From Pseudocolwellia sp. AS88 (GTDB taxonomy: Bacteria > Pseudomonadota > Gammaproteobacteria > Enterobacterales > Alteromonadaceae), in assembly GCF_030551755.1 (NCBI RefSeq), contig NZ_JAUPEC010000010.1:1-64000 (forward strand): DNA of 64,000 bases. The letters are read 5' to 3'. The notes below the pieces were generated by a model, which was not told the DNA's origin, did no database searches, and was given only the letters and a program-made list of their open reading frames with translations. The position numbers and the translations under genes were made by a program. Below are positions 58,613 through 64,000 of this stretch, piece by piece. The stretch's first letter is position 1. Every line of letters begins with the position of its first letter.

Positions 58613-59728
58613 ATGAAAAAAATACTTCTTATTGCATCTGAAAACTTCGCCACCCCTACAAGTGGTTACCAGCTATGTGTGTATAATCGCTATCAGGCGT
58701 TAATCAATAATGGTTTTGATATTGATGTTATTATTTTCAAGGACAACAACACTGACGATAAAGAAAAAGCTAATATTCATGTCCGTAAAAAAGTCAATTT
58801 TCATAATTTAATAAAATGTATATTTAAAGGCCAACCTTTTTTCTCGATGTATTATGAAGGAGAAAAGTTTATTGAAGAAGTCTTATCTAGTACTGATTAT
58901 AATGCTGTTATCTATGAAGGGCTGACATCTACAGCTTTATATGATGAAAGAATTAAAATAAGGTTCGAGAAAACGAAATTTGTTTATTGTGCCCATAACG
59001 TGGAATATTTATTAGTTAATGACATTTATAAAAAAAGAAAAGGGGCATATTTACTGAGGCACTATTTACAATGGTCTGTAAAAAAGTATGAAAAGAAATT
59101 ATTGTCATTAATGGATGAGGTTGTAACTTTATCTAATTCAGACAGTGAAAAATTAAATGAACTTCTCCCAAGAGAGATTTTAACTTCTGGAATACATTTC
59201 TCACCCATTAATTTTGTTAACGCAAAATTAATGGGTGAGCATGGAAAAAAAATCATTCTATTACCAACAAACTTTACCCACCCCCCAAATTTAGAATCAT
59301 TTACCAAAGTCGTTATTCCCTTATCTCTATCCCTCGGACACGAATATGAAATAGTTGTTACAGGTAAGGATGATGGGTATTTTAACAGCCATAAATTCAC
59401 CAACATTAAATATATGGGGCTAGTAGATAAGAGTGAACTAGACAGGTTATATTCTCTGGCTTATTGTTCGCTTAACCCAACCATTTCTGGAGGTGGTGTG
59501 CAAATAAAACTTTATGAACCTTTAATGTATGGCTGCCCTGTTGTTACTATGGATTTTAATCTACAAGATACACTTTTGGGTCAGTATGTTGTTGAGTCAC
59601 ACTCTGATATAAATTCAACATTATCGATTATAGGCTCAGAATCTCGAAAATCTATTTATGATTCTTTTTACAAAAAAAATGAAAGGGAAATCATGAATTG
59701 GGTAGGTATATATAATGAAATTATTTAG
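58613..59728 (+). CDS. GT-B glycosyltransferase (GT4-like)
   Basis: Protein of 371 residues with a GT-B shape: an N-terminal acceptor domain with the CAHNVEY motif (about 124-130), and a C-terminal nucleotide-sugar domain containing [12 protein letters not shown] and [19 protein letters not shown], close to the GT4 EALA/E-x7-E pattern. Linkage and sugar cannot be predicted. A perfect 17-bp inverted repeat lies within the reading frame (59200-59239). It overlaps the following acetyltransferase gene by 14 bp. Confidence 0.75.
   Translation: MKKILLIASENFATPTSGYQLCVYNRYQALINNGFDIDVIIFKDNNTDDKEKANIHVRKKVNFHNLIKCIFKGQPFFSMYYEGEKFIEEVLSSTDYNAVIYEGLTSTALYDERIKIRFEKTKFVYCAHNVEYLLVNDIYKKRKGAYLLRHYLQWSVKKYEKKLLSLMDEVVTLSNSDSEKLNELLPREILTSGIHFSPINFVNAKLMGEHGKKIILLPTNFTHPPNLESFTKVVIPLSLSLGHEYEIVVTGKDDGYFNSHKFTNIKYMGLVDKSELDRLYSLAYCSLNPTISGGGVQIKLYEPLMYGCPVVTMDFNLQDTLLGQYVVESHSDINSTLSIIGSESRKSIYDSFYKKNEREIMNWVGIYNEII
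59200..59239. repeat. perfect 17-bp inverted repeat inside the glycosyltransferase gene
   Basis: CTCACCCATTAATTTTG and its exact reverse complement are separated by a 6-nt loop (59217-59222). The frame is uninterrupted and encodes part of the linker between the two domains. Such a strong hairpin in coding sequence is unusual. It is not followed by a T run, so it does not look like a terminator. Confidence 0.7.
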
Positions 59729-60299
59729 AGTGTATGGGTTTCTTGGTTTACTACGGTTAGTTTTTGATGTGTTAATTTCAAGAATTTATTTTGGAAAGCA
59801 TGTAAAAGTTGTAAGGCGACCTTTCTACATAAGAAATATGGGAGAGCTTATTATTGGGAATGAATTTACATCTGGCGTTGGCTTAAGAATTGATTGTTTA
59901 AAAAAAAATAGTCAATTGATATTAGGTGAACGTGTTCAAGTTAATGATTATGTTCATATAGGGGTTATGGAGAAGATAATCATTGGGAATGATGTTCTAA
60001 TTGCAAGTAAAGTTTTTATAACAGACCATAATCATGGTCAATTTGTGAATGAAGAAACAGAGTTTCATAAACCAGTCATTAAACGTAAGCTTTCTTCGAA
60101 AATAGTAATCATAGGTAACAATGTTTGGTTAGGTGAAGGAGTCAATATTCTTCCGGGTGTTACGATTGGCGATAATACAATTATTGGAGCCGGTTCTATT
60201 GTAACCAAAAACATTTCAGCTGACTCTTTAGCTGTTGGCAACCCAGCACGAGTAATAAAGAAGTTTGATAGAACAAAAAGTAAATGGGTAAACATATGA
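59715..60299 (+). CDS. left-handed beta-helix O-acetyltransferase (WbbJ/NodL type)
   Basis: Protein of 194 residues with hexapeptide repeats from about 45 to 175. The catalytic-type histidine lies in ITDHNHGQF, and the typical ending [26 protein letters not shown] is present. It probably O-acetylates a sugar of the repeat unit with acetyl-CoA. The N-terminal 30 residues are hydrophobic/basic and may touch the membrane. It overlaps the preceding gene by 14 bp and the next start in an ATGA. Confidence 0.82.
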   Translation: MKLFRVYGFLGLLRLVFDVLISRIYFGKHVKVVRRPFYIRNMGELIIGNEFTSGVGLRIDCLKKNSQLILGERVQVNDYVHIGVMEKIIIGNDVLIASKVFITDHNHGQFVNEETEFHKPVIKRKLSSKIVIIGNNVWLGEGVNILPGVTIGDNTIIGAGSIVTKNISADSLAVGNPARVIKKFDRTKSKWVNI

Positions 60300-61384
60300 A
60301 TAAATTAGCTATTTCTGCAGTCAATTTAGTATCAGGCGGCCCATTAACAGTCTTATTGGAAGTTGCTAAATCATTTAACAACTCACCATTTGATCGTGTA
60401 GATATATATACTAATGATAAATCATTATTTTTTGGTCATAATACCCAAGGTGTAAATCTGATTGAAATAAAGTATCCTAAAAAAAATTGGCTATACCGCT
60501 TTATCTTTGAATATATAGATTGTTATCGAATTGCAAAAAGAAACAAATATACTCATTGGTTGTCTTTACATGATATGTCCCCTATTTTACCTAAAAATAT
60601 TAAGCAATTTGTATATTGTCATAATCCAAGTCCTTTTTATAAGATGTCAATATCTGATATCAGACTTGATTGGAAAATGTATTGTTTTACAAAATTATAT
60701 AAATATTTGTATAGAATAAATATAAATTCAAACTCAGCAATTATAGTTCAACAACATTGGATTGGTGAGCAATTATCAAGATTAACAAATCAAGTTTCAG
60801 TAATTGTTTGTCAACCAAGCCTAAATATTAAACGACACCACTTAACTAAAGAAAATAGAAATAGTGAAAAGACGTTAATTGTATATCCAGCTTTGCCAAG
60901 AAGTTTTAAAAACTTTGAAGTTATCATTGAAGCAACAAAAATAATCAACTGTAATACACAATTAAAAATAAATGTAGAATTTACTATTACGGGAGATGAA
61001 AACCCTTATGCAAAAAAAATATTGAAACAATCTTCTAATTTAGATAACGTCAAGCTTATAGGGAATTTAACACATGAGGCAGTATTACAAAAAATTTCAG
61101 CTTCTGATTTATTCATTTTTCCTAGTAAACTTGAAACTTGGGGGCTTCCAATAACTGAAGCAAAATATTATGAGAAACCTATAATACTTTCAAATTTACC
61201 TTATGCTAAAGAAACTTTGGGTAGCTATGATAATGCCTCTTTTTTCGAACCAGACAATCCGGATGACTTAGCTTCTCAGATCATAAAATGTATTAACAAC
61301 AATTACATTCTGAACAAAATAACTTATCAAGAACCTAATAAGGCTATAAGTTCTTGGTCTGACCTATGGTGTAAAATTTTATAA
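60296..61384 (+). CDS. GT4-family glycosyltransferase
   Basis: Protein of 362 residues. I take the ATG at 60296, which overlaps the previous stop (ATGA) and gives the start [20 protein letters not shown], typical for this group; an ATG four codons earlier is possible. The C-terminal half has [24 protein letters not shown] and the [19 protein letters not shown] motif with the E-x7-E-like pair. It is the last gene of the tight cluster before a 1-kb gap. Confidence 0.8.
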   Translation: MNKLAISAVNLVSGGPLTVLLEVAKSFNNSPFDRVDIYTNDKSLFFGHNTQGVNLIEIKYPKKNWLYRFIFEYIDCYRIAKRNKYTHWLSLHDMSPILPKNIKQFVYCHNPSPFYKMSISDIRLDWKMYCFTKLYKYLYRININSNSAIIVQQHWIGEQLSRLTNQVSVIVCQPSLNIKRHHLTKENRNSEKTLIVYPALPRSFKNFEVIIEATKIINCNTQLKINVEFTITGDENPYAKKILKQSSNLDNVKLIGNLTHEAVLQKISASDLFIFPSKLETWGLPITEAKYYEKPIILSNLPYAKETLGSYDNASFFEPDNPDDLASQIIKCINNNYILNKITYQEPNKAISSWSDLWCKIL

Positions 61385-62404
61385 AGAGAAATTAAAAAGT
61401 AAAGAATATAAGCTATGTAAATTATACTTTAAACCCAACATTTTATAATGCAAGGTGCCATGGGTAACAGATTGTATTATCATAATATCTTTTTTGTATT
61501 TTAAGAAAGCAATTTGTACAATTTATTTTCATTTATTGATGGTTTCCTGATGGATATTATAAAAACTCAATAGATGTCGATGAAATGTATACTTTCACAA
61601 CAACCTTAGAATAATAAAAATAGCAAACATTAGTTATTAGGTTAATTTACAAACTAATATGAATCGAAAATAATGAAAGCAGTTAAAGAATGATTATTTT
61701 TTAGAAGAGATAAAAAAACACAATAAATAACATAATTTAAGAAGACATTAGTATAAAGTAATTGAGAATCTATTAAGTTCGAATCAATATTATACTCCCC
61801 TCTTTTTTAAATAAGAGGAAATAAAAAATATGTTTTTAATCGATAAGCCTTTTTCAATCGAATATAAAAGCTTAATCAAAATTATTTTTCTCATCGAAAA
61901 GAAATCATGAATAAACTGTGTATTAAACATTTTTTACAAAAGCAAAGCATTCTTTTGCTTTTGAAGGAACTAGATATTTATAAAAAGTTAAAAACAATTC
62001 AAAAAAACAAAAAAGCCATTAGTGAAAAAACGCATATCAAGGTTCATCATAAACTATTAGATGACATCGTGTCAGTCATTGACTTGTGTTAACAACACCT
62101 GTATTTATTTCGAATCAAACTGGCTTTATTCAACAATTCATCCTTATAGTCATAGCTGTAAATATCAAAGAAGGCTAGTGCCCCTTATAAATATTTATTA
62201 TGTTGTTGAGAGGTATAGTTTAATTAAAAAGAAGATATTGGGTGTTTTGATAAAATAAATATATTTCAACTTTGCCATATCAAGCTAATACTAAAGAGCA
62301 ACTTAAGATAGATGAACTTATATATCAAAGATGTATTTATTAAATAAAAAATGATTTAATTATGAGAAAGTGGCCCCCTAAATATCAAAAATCTCTTATT
62401 TGAT
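61385..62404. other. 1-kb stretch without a convincing gene
   Basis: Strongly AT-rich. It contains a 61-codon frame at 61907-62092 (Lys/Leu/Ile-rich, with a 10-bp inverted repeat CAAAAGCAAA/TTTGCTTTTG at 61937-61963) and a 65-codon frame at 62061-62258. Neither is recognisable, and both lack a good ribosome-binding site. A short ATG frame (62362-62403) ends just before the next gene. The pattern suggests decayed genes or an insertion scar. Confidence 0.5.
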
Positions 62405-62920
62405 TTGGATAGTGTTATAATTGATGATTCTATTTATATATCAAAACACGGAGAGTATTTTAAAGTGCTTAATATCAAAAGCGGCATATTTATTATGCCG
62501 TTAAGTAGCTATAGCTTTTTAACCCGAATCATTTCAGGTAAAGCAGTTAATGCTACTTTATCGCGATGCAAGCGATTGAGAATCGATAGAGTTATTAACA
62601 GCTGCAAAGGCAAACATCCAAAAATAAAAGAAATCGGTGCAGAATATTCGATTTACCTAAAGAAAATGGCTTTTTCTGTTAATAATATATTATATCTACA
62701 AATCTTCCAGCATATTGAGCCAAGTTATACTCCTGCTAATATCCATCCATTCTCCCTTAAAAAATCGAGTTGGATAACTAAACCGCCAGATGGTCGTCTT
62801 ATGGTTTGTGAGTTTGTTGACAAACAACTTAGTTTGCAAAAAAAGAAATCATTAGAAGAAATAAATACTCTTCTAATAAATAAGATAATTAAAAACAATA
62901 TTATTGGAGTAGAGCAATAA
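62405..62920 (+). CDS. hypothetical protein upstream of kdsB
   Basis: I do not recognise this 171-residue product. It is basic, with no signal peptide or clear membrane segment. A hydrophobic stretch (about 25-45, IKSGIFIMPLSSYSFLTRII) and a helical C-terminus are visible. The frame begins with TTG, without a good ribosome-binding site, after a stop at 62363-62365, so the true start could be Met31 or the gene may be a 5'-truncated remnant. It ends in TAATG, sharing one base with kdsB, which argues that it is, or was, translated with kdsB. Confidence 0.45.
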   Translation: MDSVIIDDSIYISKHGEYFKVLNIKSGIFIMPLSSYSFLTRIISGKAVNATLSRCKRLRIDRVINSCKGKHPKIKEIGAEYSIYLKKMAFSVNNILYLQIFQHIEPSYTPANIHPFSLKKSSWITKPPDGRLMVCEFVDKQLSLQKKKSLEEINTLLINKIIKNNIIGVEQ

Positions 62921-63672
62921 TGAATTTTTCTAATATAAAAGCCGTCATCCCTGCTCGCTATGGCTCTTCTCGTTTACCAGGTAAACCCTTGTTATTAATT
63001 CGTGAAAAGCCAATGTTTTGGCACGTTGCTCAGCGCTGTATTGACGCAGGTATTGATATAAATAATATAATTATAGCGACAGATGATCAGCGTATTATTG
63101 ATGAAGCGGGCAAGCTAAACCTTCTTTCTTTAATAACATCGGCAGAACATCATAGTGGAACTGACAGAGTTAATGAAGTAGCTAACATTTTAGAATGGTC
63201 TAAAGAAACAATTGTGCTCAATGTTCAAGGTGATGAACCACTGCTCCCCTCTGAGTTAATAAAAACTCTCAGCACTTATATTGTAAACAATCCAGAGTTT
63301 TCAATAACCACCGCTGTGACGCCAATAGTTAAGAGAGAAGACTTTATTAACTCAAACGTCGTAAAAGCTATTTTAGGTTCAGAAGGAAGGGCGTTATATT
63401 TTACAAGATCTCCAGCTCCTTTTAATAGAGATAATAGTGAAGACATTTCACTTGCTTACCGTCATGTCGGTATTTATGCCTACACCGTTGAATCACTAAA
63501 ATTATTTTGCTCTTTCCCTGAAGCACCTTTAGAGTCTTATGAAAAACTTGAACAATTAAGAGCACTAAGCAATGGATTAACTATCGGTGCGTGTGTGTTT
63601 CATCAAGAATTACCGCATGGTGTTGATACAGTGAAAGATTATAAAATCATAAAAGAAATCATGGAGAGGTAA
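62920..63672 (+). CDS. kdsB: 3-deoxy-manno-octulosonate cytidylyltransferase
   Basis: Enzyme of 250 residues that activates Kdo as CMP-Kdo. The N-terminal VIPARYGSSRLPGKPL motif (10-25), the NVQGDEPLLP segment near 100 and HVGIYAYTVESLK are diagnostic. CMP-Kdo is needed for lipid A core and for Kdo-containing capsule; its place here, with an A5P isomerase, suggests a capsule-dedicated copy, with another kdsB likely elsewhere. It overlaps the upstream stop by one base. Confidence 0.95.
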   Translation: MNFSNIKAVIPARYGSSRLPGKPLLLIREKPMFWHVAQRCIDAGIDINNIIIATDDQRIIDEAGKLNLLSLITSAEHHSGTDRVNEVANILEWSKETIVLNVQGDEPLLPSELIKTLSTYIVNNPEFSITTAVTPIVKREDFINSNVVKAILGSEGRALYFTRSPAPFNRDNSEDISLAYRHVGIYAYTVESLKLFCSFPEAPLESYEKLEQLRALSNGLTIGACVFHQELPHGVDTVKDYKIIKEIMER

Positions 63673-63674
63673 TA

Positions 63675-64000
63675 ATGCGTTCAATCGAAATAGCGAAAGA
63701 AGTTATTCAAACAGAAATTATAGGGTTAGATTTTATGTCCTCCCGTATTGGTGTTGAATTTAGTCAAGCAGTTGAAGCTATTATTTCAACCAAAGGTAGA
63801 ACAATTATTTGTGGTATGGGCAAATCTGGTATTATTGGTAAGAAAATAGTTGCTTCTTTAGCAAGCACTGGCACACCAAGTTTTTTCATGCACCCAGGTG
63901 AGGCTTTTCATGGCGATTTGGGAATGGTCAAATCGGAGGATATATTTATTGCAATATCAAATTCTGGAGAAACAGATGAGCTTTTAAAACTTCTGCCATT
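63675..64000 (+). CDS. arabinose-5-phosphate isomerase KpsF/KdsD (5' part)
   Basis: The first 108 codons, cut by the window end. A SIS sugar-isomerase domain is visible: GMGKSGIIGKKIVASLASTGTP, then FMHPGEAFHGDLGM and SNSGETDELLKLL. It makes arabinose-5-phosphate, the precursor of Kdo. It begins 2 bp after kdsB and has a GAGAGG ribosome-binding site. The CBS domains expected downstream lie outside the window. kpsF versus kdsD cannot be decided from sequence; the capsule context favours kpsF. Confidence 0.92.
   Translation, partial: MRSIEIAKEVIQTEIIGLDFMSSRIGVEFSQAVEAIISTKGRTIICGMGKSGIIGKKIVASLASTGTPSFFMHPGEAFHGDLGMVKSEDIFIAISNSGETDELLKLLP

Noticed and set aside
1-64000. CRISPR arrays, tRNA or rRNA genes, phage or integrase modules
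   Set aside because: None was seen: no regularly spaced repeats, no tRNA-like cloverleaf with a CCA end, and no integrase, portal or terminase products among the coding regions.

Overview
The window is a low-GC gammaproteobacterial chromosome segment. The gene order and proteins fit a marine Alteromonadales, most likely Colwelliaceae (Colwellia/Thalassotalea type). That placement rests on the complete mraZ-to-lpxC division/cell-wall cluster followed by dciA and secA, on the glrK-qseG-glrR and pgpA-thiL-nusB-ribH blocks, and on the low GC content. No database search was possible, so the genus is an inference. No rRNA, tRNA or CRISPR array was seen.

Layout. (1) 156-23129, nearly all on the minus strand: mraZ-rsmH-ftsL-ftsI-murE-murF-mraY-murD-ftsW-murG-murC-ddlB-ftsQ-ftsA-ftsZ-lpxC. 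Then come a divergently placed dciA, an M23 peptidase, secA and mutT. A three-repeat MraZ operator and a sigma-70 promoter lie in front of mraZ. (2) 23466-31367, accessory: an iron(III) ABC importer (fbpA, fbpB, fbpC) split by a MITE-like element, a TauE/SafE permease, a YcxB-like protein whose stop codon lies in a decayed second copy of the same element, a small unknown protein, and three tandem secreted EF-hand proteins. (3) 31533-35276: the glrK-qseG-glrR two-component operon. It is divergent from the EF-hand genes, with a sigma-54 promoter and two TGTC-N10-GACA sites between them. (4) 35432-45233, minus strand: sulfate activation (cysD, cysN, SLC13 transporter, cysC, DHH phosphoesterase), then galU and the tviC/tviB pair for UDP-GalNAcA. 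(5) 45517-49957, plus strand: POT peptide transporter, 5-formyl-THF cyclo-ligase, rpiA and serA. (6) 50067-52929: a 162-bp palindromic repeat element, then the pgpA, thiL, nusB and ribH genes on the minus strand. (7) 53237-64000, plus strand: a surface-polysaccharide locus with wzz, Wzy- and Wzx-like proteins, a KpsC/S-type capsule protein, two glycosyltransferases, an acetyltransferase, an unknown protein, kdsB and the start of kpsF/kdsD. The part from about 54.3 to 62.9 kb is visibly more AT-rich, and it holds two long stretches without convincing genes.

How the parts fit. The dcw block makes lipid II and the divisome. The tviB/tviC/galU genes supply nucleotide sugars, and kdsB/kpsF supply CMP-Kdo, to the Wzx/Wzy-type glycan locus. 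The most interesting signal is regulatory. GlrR is a sigma-54 activator, and beside its operon lies a near-consensus sigma-54 promoter facing a family of secreted calcium-binding EF-hand proteins, with GlrR-type operators at normal enhancer distances. This suggests a cell-envelope/calcium branch of the GlrR regulon that I have not seen described. Secondary points are the two MITE copies, the palindromic repeat element, and a DHH phosphoesterase ending the sulfate-activation operon, which could be its pAp phosphatase.
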